Assembly (NCBI RefSeq): GCF_900111035.1
Contig: NZ_FOFU01000004.1
Span: forward strand, 1 to 64,000
DNA: 64,000 bases
Reading direction: 5' to 3'
Source of the DNA: Treponema bryantii
GTDB taxonomy: Bacteria > Spirochaetota > Spirochaetia > Treponematales > Treponemataceae
Positions 1 to 8,521 of the stretch are shown one piece after another (the stretch's first letter is position 1; each line of letters begins with the position of its first letter). A model generated the notes under the pieces. It had not been told where the DNA came from and made no database searches. It saw only the letters and a program-made list of their open reading frames with translations. Both the position numbers and the translations under genes were made by a program.

Positions 1-321
1 ATTCCGGATGGAACAAATCTGATTCTTCATTCTGATCAAGGCTGGCAGTATCAGATGTATGATTATCAGAGGCGACTGAAAGAAAAAGGAATCAGGCAAA
101 GCATGTCGCGAAAAGGCAACTGTCTTGATAATTCGGTAATGGAGAATTTCTTTGGATTGCTTAAATCTGAGCTTTTTTATTTACAGGAATTTGAATCTGT
201 TGAACATTTCAAAAAAGAATTAGTTGAATATTTGTCTTGGTACAACGAAAAGAGAATTAAGGTTAAATTAAAAGGACTGACCCCTTTACAATTTAGGAAT
301 CAGTCCTTAAAATCAGCCTAG
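1..321 (+). mobile_element. IS3-family transposase (OrfB), C-terminal part
   Basis: The reading frame is open from base 1, so the 5' part lies outside the window. The visible protein is the C-terminal part of an rve/DDE integrase domain. It has LHSDQGWQY, carrying the second catalytic Asp, and NCLDNSVMENFFGLLKSE, carrying the catalytic Glu. It ends in the usual YNEKRIKVKLKGLTPLQF tail of IS3/IS150 transposases. In this family the enzyme moves the element by a copy-out circle mechanism. No frame damage is visible, so the copy may be intact upstream. The right terminal inverted repeat should lie within about 320-355, just past the stop codon, but cannot be defined without the left end. It is the only transposase in the window, and lies next to gap debris. 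Confidence 0.9.
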
Positions 322-343
322 TTAAAGTGTCCAATAATTGGGG

Positions 344-371
344 TGCACTTCAGTGAAGTGCGTCTTTTTTT
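344..371 (+). terminator. Hairpin with T-run at IS right edge
   Basis: GCACTTCAGTGAAGTGC forms a 6-bp stem with a 5-nt loop and is followed after CG by TC and eight T residues. This fits a rho-independent terminator for the transposase. It overlaps where the IS right end is expected, so part of it may belong to the element's terminal repeat. Confidence 0.6.
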
Positions 372-388
372 TACTTACTCAGTAAAAC

Positions 389-430
389 TTAGCAGTTCTC
401 TGAGAAGTATTTGATTGTTCTTACCTGTCC
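389..430 (-). pseudogene. Relic of a second gap gene, last codons only
   Basis: On the minus strand these bases translate as [13 protein letters not shown] followed by TAA. The intact gap gene at 555-1589 ends in [13 protein letters not shown] and TAA. The match stops abruptly upstream, at a hairpin sequence. No other part of a gap gene is visible here, so this is a leftover tail, perhaps from deletion or rearrangement beside the IS element. Confidence 0.7.
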
Positions 431-495
431 AAAGGATTGCGAGCAGTGGCGCAGCAATCCGACTGGACTAATCGAAAGAACAATTACGTACTTCA
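404..495. repeat. Quasi-palindrome built from inverted gap-tail copies
   Basis: The left arm (404-421) lies in the gap relic. The right arm (478-495) is an inverted copy of the same gap segment and differs from the intact gene at one of 18 bases. Between them are the nested pairs GTCCA/TGGAC and GGATTGC (434-440)/GCAATCC (454-460). The whole can fold into one long imperfect hairpin. The inner part resembles the dispersed element at 17670-17738. Confidence 0.6.
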
Positions 496-497
496 AT

Positions 498-530
498 AAA
501 AAAGACCTCCGGAATTATCCAGAGGTCTTT
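498..530 (-). terminator. Terminator of gap
   Basis: AAAGACCTC (501-509) pairs with GAGGTCTTT (522-530). Read on the minus strand, the hairpin is followed by a T-run. It lies 25 bases past the gap stop codon. Confidence 0.85.
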
Positions 531-554
531 CATTCATTCAGATTTTAATAACAA

Positions 555-1589
555 TTAGCAGTTCTCTGAGAAGTACTTAATTGTTCTAACCATCTGAGAT
601 GTGTATGAGTTCTCGTTATCGTACCAAGATACTACTTCTACCTGGTATGTATCGTCGTCGATCTTTGATACCATTGTCTGAGTAGCATCGAAGAGTGAAC
701 CATAGCGCATACCGATGATATCGCTAGATACGATTTCGTCTTCGTTGTATCCGAAAGATTCTGTAGCAGCAGCTTTCATAGCAGCGTTGATAGATTCCTT
801 AGTGATGTCCTTACCCTTAACTACAGCGAAAAGAAGTGTTGTAGATCCTGTAGGTGTTGGAACACGCTGAGCAGAACCGATCAATTTTCCGTTCAATTCA
901 GGAATTACAAGACCGATAGCCTTTGCAGCACCTGTTGAGTTTGGAACGATGTTCTGAGCACCAGCACGTGAACGGCGGAGGTCACCCTTGCGCTGTGGAC
1001 CATCAAGAATCATCTGATCTCCAGTGTAAGCGTGGATTGTTGACATGATACCAGACTGGATTGGGTATGCATCATTAAGAGCCTTAGCCATTGGAGCGAG
1101 ACAGTTAGTTGTACAAGAAGCTGCAGAAATGATGTTGTCGTTCTTTGTCAAAGTTTTGTGGTTTACATTGTAAACGATTGTTGGGAGGTCGTTTCCAGCA
1201 GGAGCAGAAATTACTACCTTGCGAGCACCAGCTGTGATGTGAGCCTGTGCCTTGTCTTTAGATGTGTAGAAACCTGTACACTCGAGTACTACGTCTACTT
1301 TGTTAGCTGCCCATGGACAGTTAGCTGCATCTTTTTCAGCATAAATTTTGATTTCTTTTCCGTCTACGATGATTGAGTCATCAGTAGCAGAAACAGTGTG
1401 CTTTCCTTCACCAATCTTTCCACAGAATCCACCCTGTGCTGTATCATACTTCAAAAGGTGAGCAAGCATTTTTGGGCTTGTCAAATCGTTGATTGCAACT
1501 ACTTCATAACCTTTTGCGTCAAACATCTGACGGAAAGCCAAACGACCAATACGGCCGAAACCATTAATAGCAACTCTTACATCTGCCAT
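555..1589 (-). CDS. gap: Glyceraldehyde-3-phosphate dehydrogenase, NAD type
   Basis: Cytosolic glycolytic enzyme that converts glyceraldehyde 3-phosphate, phosphate and NAD+ to 1,3-bisphosphoglycerate. The 344 residues are full length. The N-terminal Rossmann motif is NGFGRIGR. D35 in INDLTSP is the residue that favours NAD+ over NADP+. The nucleophile is C159 in SAASCTTNC and its partner is H186 in [10 protein letters not shown]. The C-terminal WYDNENSY block is present. Start: ATG preceded by AGGAG at a normal distance. The gene is monocistronic, with its own terminator, and separates the IS relic from the NRPS cluster. A tail fragment of a second gap copy lies just downstream. Confidence 0.98.
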   Translation of the reverse strand: MADVRVAINGFGRIGRLAFRQMFDAKGYEVVAINDLTSPKMLAHLLKYDTAQGGFCGKIGEGKHTVSATDDSIIVDGKEIKIYAEKDAANCPWAANKVDVVLECTGFYTSKDKAQAHITAGARKVVISAPAGNDLPTIVYNVNHKTLTKNDNIISAASCTTNCLAPMAKALNDAYPIQSGIMSTIHAYTGDQMILDGPQRKGDLRRSRAGAQNIVPNSTGAAKAIGLVIPELNGKLIGSAQRVPTPTGSTTLLFAVVKGKDITKESINAAMKAAATESFGYNEDEIVSSDIIGMRYGSLFDATQTMVSKIDDDTYQVEVVSWYDNENSYTSQMVRTIKYFSENC

Positions 1590-1729
1590 TTTATATCTCC
1601 TAAAAAATTAGATTAAGATTTTATATCATATAAAATAATGAATTTGTGAGAAATAGTCTATATATCGGAATTATAAGTTTCCTTCAGGCTCCATAAATCC
1701 GGATATCCCACAAATATATACCAGCTATA

Positions 1730-1753
1730 AAGTAAATTTCATATAATTTACTT
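1730..1753 (-). terminator. Weak AT-rich hairpin after NRPS operon
   Basis: AAGTAAATT (1730-1738) and AATTTACTT (1745-1753) form a 9-bp stem that overlaps the stop codon of the last cluster gene on the minus strand. It is followed only by TTTAT, so termination would be weak and read-through into gap is possible. Confidence 0.35.
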
Positions 1754-2813
1754 ACTCATCAGTTACATCTCCGACAGTTTCGAATACATCCTCAAGATCA
1801 CTTGGCATAATAAAACTAGACTGGAACTCTATAAGCTGCTTTGCAAGTTCTTCTTTATTATCTTTAAGCTCAATTCCGAACATCTTCATAAGAGTAATCA
1901 AAAGAGATTTTACAGAAGGCAGTAACTTTGAGAAACTATCTGAATCAGCTTTTAGTTTTGAATATAATACAGGAGGTTCATTGAGATTCATAACCCCTGC
2001 AAAAGTATTCAGAGCATCTTCACCAAGGATATCACAAAGCGAATAAATAACTTCAGGACTATAAAGGTCTATTTTAGTTTCATCCAGTGTATTTGCAGGT
2101 AGTTCTGCAGGAATTGATGCTATGTCATTTTTAATAAGATAATCGATAAGTGTATCACCTATTTTGCTATTTACAGGTGTTTTTACTCTATACCGCTCAT
2201 CATGAAGGTGCAAAGCTGTCATATTATAACAATAGGCCGCAAGTTGAGAACAAAAGAACGGCTTTTTCTTATCATCATATGTAGGAAATAAAGGCTCAAT
2301 CCATTGAGCCAGAGCATAACCAATAAATTTTAAGAAAATCATAAGTTTTTTGGCTTTTTCATGATTATCTGCAACTCTAGTTCTAAAAAGACAAATCAAG
2401 GCTGCCACTGTAGCCTGTGCCATTGCATAGCTGTTATTTTGTTTATCTTCTTCTACAAAATCTGGAAGTTCGTTCAGAACAACCGAACCATCAATACCTT
2501 GTGGTAATCTATGCACTTTTACAATATAAGCATCTCCCGGATAAGCTGGGGTTCTCAAACGACAATATGGAAGAGTTGCTTCAGCAACGACACATTTTAA
2601 TACATCATTTTTATCTTTTTTAAAATCATAAGCTAATCCCACATGAGTAGTTTGTGACTTTTCAGCCCAGATAATAAGTTTATCAATCAAAACTTCAAAA
2701 TTTTCAAAAAGAAAGTCTTTTATTGACTGGTTTGGTTTTAAAGGTTTAAAATCAGGACCTTTTTTAAAGCTGTACAATAAAATATCACCTTTTTTTAATT
2801 CTGATTCCTTCAT
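1752..2813 (-). CDS. Permuted papain-like (YiiX/NlpC-P60-type) protein
   Basis: The 353-residue protein has the layout of circularly permuted NlpC/P60 (YaeF/YiiX, peptidase C92-like) enzymes: GDILLY near the start, the catalytic His in THVGLAYD (H57), an acidic residue in VVAEATLP, and only later the Cys in FFCSQLAAYCY (C188). These folds act as amidases, thioesterases or acyltransferases. No signal peptide or membrane segment is evident, so it is probably cytosolic. Its ATG overlaps the end of the phosphopantetheinyl transferase gene by 4 nt, which ties it to the NRPS. It could release, trim or acylate the product; that role is inference. The C-terminal 120 residues match nothing I recognise. 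Codon use is AT-rich like the other two cluster genes. Confidence 0.7.
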   Translation of the reverse strand: MKESELKKGDILLYSFKKGPDFKPLKPNQSIKDFLFENFEVLIDKLIIWAEKSQTTHVGLAYDFKKDKNDVLKCVVAEATLPYCRLRTPAYPGDAYIVKVHRLPQGIDGSVVLNELPDFVEEDKQNNSYAMAQATVAALICLFRTRVADNHEKAKKLMIFLKFIGYALAQWIEPLFPTYDDKKKPFFCSQLAAYCYNMTALHLHDERYRVKTPVNSKIGDTLIDYLIKNDIASIPAELPANTLDETKIDLYSPEVIYSLCDILGEDALNTFAGVMNLNEPPVLYSKLKADSDSFSKLLPSVKSLLITLMKMFGIELKDNKEELAKQLIEFQSSFIMPSDLEDVFETVGDVTDE

Positions 2814-3415
2814 AAATTTTTTCCTCCTAAATTATACATAATTGTATTTACAAGCCCTTGTTTATAATACAATTCATCAAAATCAATTAACTCTACACTA
2901 TATTTTTCTTCTGTGTAAAGTTTGAAAATATAATCTTTTGAAAGATTTATAGTTTTTATACAGGAATACTCAATATTACCATGTAATCCAGTTACTATTG
3001 AATCAACGGGAATATCAAAAGCTTTGGAATAACTCTCTAATGTGGTCCATTCATCAATATTAATTTCTGATTGTCTGTCCAAAAATTCTACATCACACCC
3101 TACTCTTTTTGAGGAAAGTGCACACATTACCATTTCATTTGAATGAGAAAGACTAAAAAACAAATTACTTCGATTTTCAAAAAAAGGTTTTCCATTTAAT
3201 GTATATCTGATTAATAGATTAGATTCATCTTCATTTTGATTTTTTAATGCATAGGACAATAGCACACCGGCACCAAGAGAAAGATATTTATCTTTATTCT
3301 GGAGAAAAAAATCTATCTTTTTTTGCCGATATTCAGGAACTAATTCATAAAAATATTCAAATAATGAAACTTTCTTTAGAGGCTCTGTATTTGCAACATA
3401 AAGTTTAGTACTCAT
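2810..3415 (-). CDS. 4'-phosphopantetheinyl transferase, Sfp type
   Basis: Transfers phosphopantetheine from coenzyme A to the conserved Ser of carrier domains, turning apo-NRPS into holo-enzyme. Family motifs are visible: GKPFF (75-79), FSLSHS (87-92), VGCDVE with Mg-binding D108 and E110, and W123-x3-E127-x3-K131 in WTTLESYSK. At 201 residues it is slightly short for the Sfp family (about 220-240). It lies between the NRPS gene (18-nt gap) and the papain-like gene (4-nt overlap). The obvious substrate is the T domain of the neighbouring synthetase; a housekeeping AcpS is presumably elsewhere. AT-rich like the rest of the cluster. Confidence 0.88.
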   Translation of the reverse strand: MSTKLYVANTEPLKKVSLFEYFYELVPEYRQKKIDFFLQNKDKYLSLGAGVLLSYALKNQNEDESNLLIRYTLNGKPFFENRSNLFFSLSHSNEMVMCALSSKRVGCDVEFLDRQSEINIDEWTTLESYSKAFDIPVDSIVTGLHGNIEYSCIKTINLSKDYIFKLYTEEKYSVELIDFDELYYKQGLVNTIMYNLGGKNL

Positions 3416-3433
3416 AATTTTTTATGTTATAGT

Positions 3434-6400
3434 TTATTGTATATTTTGAATCTGTTTTCTTAACAATTCCCCGTAAAAGAAGGTTAAATCTTTATCAAGA
3501 TATAGACCAAAATGATTTTTATCTTCAAAAGGTATTATTTCCAGATTTGGAATATATTTTTTTGCAATTTTAATCTTTCTATTATGTTCTGTAGCAGAAG
3601 AATATTTTAATGCATCCAGCAATATGACACGTCCATTATATGGTTTCATAGTTTTTCTGGATGTTATCTTGAAAACCCTGTTATACGCATCAGATACAAA
3701 ATCAAGATATTCATCTTTAATATCCTGATTACGTATTTCCAAATAGTATTTCTTTACCATTTCTTGAGTAACTACTAAAATTTCCTTATCGGAAAGATTT
3801 TGTGTATCATTCAGATAGGTATCTCCCATAATTACAAATGGCTTATTACCATGCCTTTCATCCCATAATTCTGCCAGACTATATGAAATTTCACCACCAA
3901 AACTGAATCCGACAAAACCACATACATTTACATCTGGGTCAAGTTTTTCTTCAAGTTTCAAATAATAAAATTCTATAAGTTCATTGAAAAACTCATTTTC
4001 TTTTCCAATATAATCTGAAGTAACAGGATTAATTATTATAAGATTAAATAATTTGCTCCATACATCATACAAATGAGCTATTTCATTTATTCCTACAATT
4101 CCTTGAGAAACAACAAGCAAAGGCTTTTTATTATCATAATCATTATAAAACCATAAAACATGATCATTATTCATTAAGACTCTACGAATTGTTTTATAAT
4201 GCATGATATCAGCTATATTCAGCTTCAAATCAATTTCATTTCTAATCTTAAGAATAAGTTTCATCATCATAAGTGATGTAAAACCGAGTCGTATTAAATC
4301 ATCAGTAACTCCAAATTCAATTCCTGGCAACAGCTCTTTTGCATATTCCAGAACCTTAGCCTCAACTTCATTTTCAGGAGCTTCATTCAAAATTATTGTA
4401 TTTACTTCAGGCTTTGGCAGTTTTCTTTTATCCACTTTACCATTTGCATTTAGTGGTAATTCTTCCAGTCTCATAAATATAGAAGGAATCATAAAATCTG
4501 TAAGTTTCTGTGCCATGAAGTTTGAAAGAGCAATTTCATCTATTTTCTTTTCTGAAGTGTAATACATAACTATCTGATCATTAACTACCTGTACACAAAC
4601 CTGTTTTATTCCTTCATAACAAAGAGCAACACCTTCGATTTCTCCCAGTTCTATTCTTAAGCCTCTAAGTTTTACCTGAGTATCAATTCGCCCAATAAAT
4701 TCAATATTTCCATCGTCTGTCCATCGGGCAAGATCTCCTGTACGATACCCCTTTATACACTTTCCTTTTACTTTTATTTCTGTAAATTTTTTTTCATTTA
4801 GTTCAGGCTGATTCAAATACCCTCTTCCCAGACCAGCTCCACTTATAAACATCTCTCCCGTCATACCTTCAGGCACAAGTCTTTTTTCTTCATCTATGAT
4901 GTAAATATCATTATTATAATTTGGCCGACCTATTATCTTTCCATTTGTCTTACCTTTTATTTCATAAGTAGTGACACACAAAGTTGTTTCAGTAGGACCA
5001 TAGCCATTTATAAATCGGAAATCAGAGTCATTGTTTTCGCTTGGTGGAAGCAGCTCACCTCCTGTAATTATAAGACGTAAACTATGATTCATATTTTTTA
5101 ATAGACAACCAATTTGTGTTGTAAAAAAATTAACAGTTATTTTATGTTTCTCAAGGAATTCATTTACTCCTAAAATATCTTTTCGTGTTTCTTCTGGAAT
5201 CACATATACTGCTGCACCAACTTTTATACTCGGATAAATATCCATCATATGAGCATCAAAACCAAAATTTGAATATGCAGCAACACGATCTTTTTCTGTT
5301 AAACATACAGTTTCCACATACCAATAACAGAAGTTTATTACATTTTTGTGTTCAAGAGCTGTTCCTTTTGGTTTTCCAGTTGTTCCTGATGTATAAAGGA
5401 TTATAAAACGATCTTCAGATTTTACTTCCGGTAATTTATTTCTATAATCAGCACCTACATTCAATCCGCTGATCTCTTCCTGTGTAAGAATACTGCCTTT
5501 AAAATCTCTCAGTTTCTGTTCTGCATATTTTTTTTCTGTCAGAATCAATCTTACATCAGCATCTTCGCACATGTAGATAATTCTTTCTGCTGGAAATGTT
5601 ATATCTAATGGCATATAAGCACATCCCGCTTTCATTATCGCATATGGATATATCGCAATATTCTCACTACGCTCAATCATTACTCCTACTGCAGATTCCT
5701 TTTCAAGATGATAATCCTGTATAAGTTTTGCTGCCAGAGCATCGGTTAGTTCATCAAGTTCCTTATAAGTCAGTCTGTGATTTTCATACACAACTGCTGT
5801 TGCATCTTGAGTTTTTCTGGCGCGTGTACGAAGTAAATCTATCAAGGTTTCGCGCTGATCATATTCAAACTTTTCGCCTTCAGATAATTTAATAAGTTTT
5901 TCTTCTTCTTTTTCAGAAATAACTGGTATATTTTTCAGCTGTTCATTTATATTTTTCATATAATTAAGAACAACATCTTTGAATGTTTCTGCAAGTTTTT
6001 CTAAAGTCTTTTTATCATTTTTTTCTTCACTTGATTCAAGACAAATTTCATATTCATTGTTGGTTAAACGAATAATTACACATAAATCGTTATGAATTAA
6101 GTTTCGTTTTAATTCTTTCCCATAATATTCTATATCTTCAAACTTAAAACTAACCTGAATGCTTTTATTAGCTCTAAAATTGAAACTGATATGTGGGAAA
6201 TCGCCAATATCATTGAATAAATGACCTGCCGGATAATTGGCATTCTGATATGCAAGATTTGTTTCTTTTTCAATATTTTGAATTAATTCTTTTACAGTTA
6301 ATTCTCCAGACAAATCTGTCATAACGGGAACAACATTCACGAACATTCCAAATGCACGCATTTTTGCAAGCCCCGCTCGACCATGATATGCTGAACCATA

Positions 6401-7159
6401 AGCTATCTTGCTCTTTCTGGATAAACTGCCTATAACCAGAGCAAACGCTGCTTGAAATAATAAATCAATACGAATTTCATTTTTATTACAGAAGTCATCC
6501 ACAAGCTTTTGCTCAATAAAACTTGATATCTGTAACATTTTTCCAGTTTTTGGTTCATTTGAGTCTGAAAGTGTTGCAAACTCTACATTTTTAAATTTAT
6601 TTACAAAATAATTTCTAGCAAGCAGATATTTTTCTGTTTGTTGCAGCAGATTTTCTTCTTCGGCAATTTCGTAAAGTTTTGTATCTATAATCTGCGGCTT
6701 ATTTTTACTATAAGCATTCAATTCCTTATTTCCCAAAAGGGCTAACGTAAAACCATCTGCAATAGAATGATGTATATCTATCAGCATATATACATCTTTT
6801 TCAGTCTCTACAATATCTATTCGATACAAAGGTTTTCCATTAAATAAATCAAATACTCTGACAAAATCGTTTTTTATATAATTTTGAAATTCTTCTTCTG
6901 AACAATTCCAGAGTTTTATATTCTTTGGCATATTCATATCAGGCCACTGAACAATTTCGCCGTTTTCGGTAGTCTCATAACGATTATTCATTATTGAATG
7001 ACAATTTATTAATGTTTCAAATGATTTTACGAGTTTATTTTTGTCAATCTGTTTACCCAGTTTGGTAATTGTAGGAATATTATATTGTGTTGATTCGGGA
7101 TATTTTAAGCATTCTAAAATAATGCCCAGCTGGGACTGTAAAAGAGGATATTTTTTCAT
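3434..7159 (-). CDS. Single-module NRPS, C-A-T-TE
   Basis: 1241 residues. Condensation domain about 1-410 with intact HHSIADG (130-136). Adenylation domain about 440-915 with LYTSGTTGKPKG (589-599), the FGFDAHMMD region, NGYGPTETT (718-726), GYRTGDLARW and the Lys motif NGKVDKRKL. T domain about 930-995 with pantetheine-accepting S962 in LGFTSL. Type I thioesterase about 1010-1241 with GFSFGG (S1086) and a C-terminal His. By analogy with PheA the pocket reads roughly D-A-M-F-I-G-G-L-C-K. The leading Asp implies an alpha-amino acid and the rest suggests a hydrophobic side chain; I do not assign a substrate. A C domain with one complete module predicts condensation of an acyl or amino donor with one amino acid, then release. 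The donor is not encoded here. First gene of the cluster. Confidence 0.93.
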   Translation of the reverse strand: MKKYPLLQSQLGIILECLKYPESTQYNIPTITKLGKQIDKNKLVKSFETLINCHSIMNNRYETTENGEIVQWPDMNMPKNIKLWNCSEEEFQNYIKNDFVRVFDLFNGKPLYRIDIVETEKDVYMLIDIHHSIADGFTLALLGNKELNAYSKNKPQIIDTKLYEIAEEENLLQQTEKYLLARNYFVNKFKNVEFATLSDSNEPKTGKMLQISSFIEQKLVDDFCNKNEIRIDLLFQAAFALVIGSLSRKSKIAYGSAYHGRAGLAKMRAFGMFVNVVPVMTDLSGELTVKELIQNIEKETNLAYQNANYPAGHLFNDIGDFPHISFNFRANKSIQVSFKFEDIEYYGKELKRNLIHNDLCVIIRLTNNEYEICLESSEEKNDKKTLEKLAETFKDVVLNYMKNINEQLKNIPVISEKEEEKLIKLSEGEKFEYDQRETLIDLLRTRARKTQDATAVVYENHRLTYKELDELTDALAAKLIQDYHLEKESAVGVMIERSENIAIYPYAIMKAGCAYMPLDITFPAERIIYMCEDADVRLILTEKKYAEQKLRDFKGSILTQEEISGLNVGADYRNKLPEVKSEDRFIILYTSGTTGKPKGTALEHKNVINFCYWYVETVCLTEKDRVAAYSNFGFDAHMMDIYPSIKVGAAVYVIPEETRKDILGVNEFLEKHKITVNFFTTQIGCLLKNMNHSLRLIITGGELLPPSENNDSDFRFINGYGPTETTLCVTTYEIKGKTNGKIIGRPNYNNDIYIIDEEKRLVPEGMTGEMFISGAGLGRGYLNQPELNEKKFTEIKVKGKCIKGYRTGDLARWTDDGNIEFIGRIDTQVKLRGLRIELGEIEGVALCYEGIKQVCVQVVNDQIVMYYTSEKKIDEIALSNFMAQKLTDFMIPSIFMRLEELPLNANGKVDKRKLPKPEVNTIILNEAPENEVEAKVLEYAKELLPGIEFGVTDDLIRLGFTSLMMMKLILKIRNEIDLKLNIADIMHYKTIRRVLMNNDHVLWFYNDYDNKKPLLVVSQGIVGINEIAHLYDVWSKLFNLIIINPVTSDYIGKENEFFNELIEFYYLKLEEKLDPDVNVCGFVGFSFGGEISYSLAELWDERHGNKPFVIMGDTYLNDTQNLSDKEILVVTQEMVKKYYLEIRNQDIKDEYLDFVSDAYNRVFKITSRKTMKPYNGRVILLDALKYSSATEHNRKIKIAKKYIPNLEIIPFEDKNHFGLYLDKDLTFFYGELLRKQIQNIQ

Positions 7160-7200
7160 TTTGACTTTTTTTACCTTTTATTACTTTTAAATTTTTTGTT

Positions 7201-7229
7201 ATTATACAATAAGATTAATTGTAATGCAA
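7201..7229 (-). promoter_or_regulatory. Promoter of the NRPS operon
   Basis: On the minus strand TTGCAT (7224-7229), a 17-base spacer and TATAAT (7201-7206) form a good sigma-70 promoter about 45 bases before the NRPS start codon. Confidence 0.7.
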
Positions 7230-7235
7230 AAAAAA

Positions 7236-7877
7236 TTATTTGGTACTGTCGGCGCTGGTAGTTGGTTTGTGACGGTTATCAAAATATCCACCGTCTTCAA
7301 GGTAACGACGACGGGTCATAATAAGATTTATAAGCTCCTGGTACATATTAAAATCTACCTGGATAGCCATTGGCAAAAGGAAAAATTCGGTTTCATCACA
7401 GTAGCGCTCAATAAACGCTGGGTCTGTAACATAACCAAGAGAAATCATATTGGAAATGCGGTCTGCACACTTAAGGATTTTGGCCTTCTGACTTCCCTCA
7501 TCAAGAATACGGCATAAAAACTGCTTTTTGTTTTCTTCTTCTTTGCGTGTAACTTCATGAACAAGCTTTAAAACTTCCGGACCATCATCATCTGCATTTG
7601 TAATTAAATCTGGAATAAAGCCCGGAATATCTTCTATTGTATCATGAATAATTGAAGCCTTAAGAAGCACTGGATCTATATAGCCATAGTCCAGAAGAAT
7701 TGCAAAAGTATCCATCTGATGGCGGAACATATTTCCACCTGCATGACGTGCTTTACCGATAAGGGCTGTAGCAAGCTGAATATATGGAGCAAAGTGAATA
7801 CTGCTGAGTTGAAGCATCTGCTGTTCATTCATATTCTGAGGCTTATCTGTTTTCATTTCGTAATGTGGCTTTGACAT
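7236..7877 (-). CDS. HD-domain protein, SpoT/alarmone-hydrolase-like
   Basis: The 213 residues form one HD-type metal phosphohydrolase domain with the SpoT/Mesh1 motif order: H53 in FRHQMDTF, the HD pair in IIHDTIED (78-79), and a later Asp (D139) in KCADRISN. The family relatives remove the 3'-pyrophosphate of (p)ppGpp. No synthetase, TGS or ACT domain is present, so a small alarmone hydrolase is the best guess, but another nucleotide could be the substrate. A very strong Shine-Dalgarno, AAAGGAGG, precedes the ATG. The gene abuts the NRPS promoter region, yet its composition matches the core genome and not the AT-rich cluster. Confidence 0.72.
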   Translation of the reverse strand: MSKPHYEMKTDKPQNMNEQQMLQLSSIHFAPYIQLATALIGKARHAGGNMFRHQMDTFAILLDYGYIDPVLLKASIIHDTIEDIPGFIPDLITNADDDGPEVLKLVHEVTRKEEENKKQFLCRILDEGSQKAKILKCADRISNMISLGYVTDPAFIERYCDETEFFLLPMAIQVDFNMYQELINLIMTRRRYLEDGGYFDNRHKPTTSADSTK

Positions 7878-7933
7878 ATGGACCTCCTTTCTGCTCCTTT
7901 CTAGAATACCTTCCGCTATTATCGGCAGAAAGC

Positions 7934-8425
7934 TTATTTAAACTTCACAAATTCTTCAAAACGATTTCCAAAAATATCAACTGCTTCACCATAGAAATAA
8001 TTTTTCGGTCGGATAAGTTCAAGATGATAATTCATTTTATCCTCCGATTCTCCAAGTTCCGCAATTGAATAATAGAAATCGCCGGTATAATATTTTATAA
8101 ATTTCTGTGCTTCATAAGTAGCTACAGGCTTTCCGTCCTCATAGCGCACACATTCTGTAAAGTTGAATTTGATTTTCTTTGAATCGATTTTATAGGTACC
8201 GTTCCATACAATAATGTTTGTAGAATCTGCATATGAAACGCGCAGCATTACTGTATGGTCTGGTTTAAGAATAAGGTGATGATAGTAGAGCTGCATATTG
8301 TTATCATAATTCTGCATCACCCATTCGCTGTCATAGAAGGGACTGTTTTTAAGCGAAAAGCAAGACGTCAACACAAGAGAAACTGTGAGGACTAATAAAA
8401 ATGATATCCACTTTTTATTTTTCAT
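7934..8425 (-). CDS. Small lipoprotein, unknown function
   Basis: 163 residues. The N-terminus is a lipoprotein signal: KNKK, a hydrophobic core, then VLTSC with the lipid-accepting Cys at position 22. The mature part is rich in aromatic and charged residues and in alternating beta-like stretches (HHLILKPDHTVMLRVSYAD, IIVWNGTYKID), resembling small lipocalin-like domains. It probably sits on the inner or outer membrane facing the periplasm. It lies 56 bases before the HD-domain gene on the same strand. Function unknown. Confidence 0.7.
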   Translation of the reverse strand: MKNKKWISFLLVLTVSLVLTSCFSLKNSPFYDSEWVMQNYDNNMQLYYHHLILKPDHTVMLRVSYADSTNIIVWNGTYKIDSKKIKFNFTECVRYEDGKPVATYEAQKFIKYYTGDFYYSIAELGESEDKMNYHLELIRPKNYFYGEAVDIFGNRFEEFVKFK

Positions 8426-8447
8426 AAGTCTCCTTTCGCATGTTTTC

Positions 8448-8513
8448 AGGTTCTAGGTTTTAGGGTCTAGGGGATTTAAAATCCTAGCACCTGACACCTA
8501 GAACCTGTAACCT
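8448..8513. repeat. GGTTCTAGGT-type palindromic repeat
   Basis: The left half has AGGTTCTAGGTTTTAGGG and the right half has CACCTAGAACCTGTAACCT in inverted orientation around an AT-rich centre. A larger relative with the same ends lies at 55047-55196. On the minus strand it directly follows the valS stop codon and could act as its transcript end. Noncoding. Confidence 0.65.
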
Positions 8514-8521
8514 AAAAAAAA

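Noticed and set aside
1616-1751. gap promoter
   Set aside because: Several TATAAT-like sequences occur but none has a convincing -35 box at 16-18 bases, so I did not annotate one.
3434-7159. Inactive condensation domain
   Set aside because: HHSIADG fits the HHxxxDG consensus, so no defect is present.
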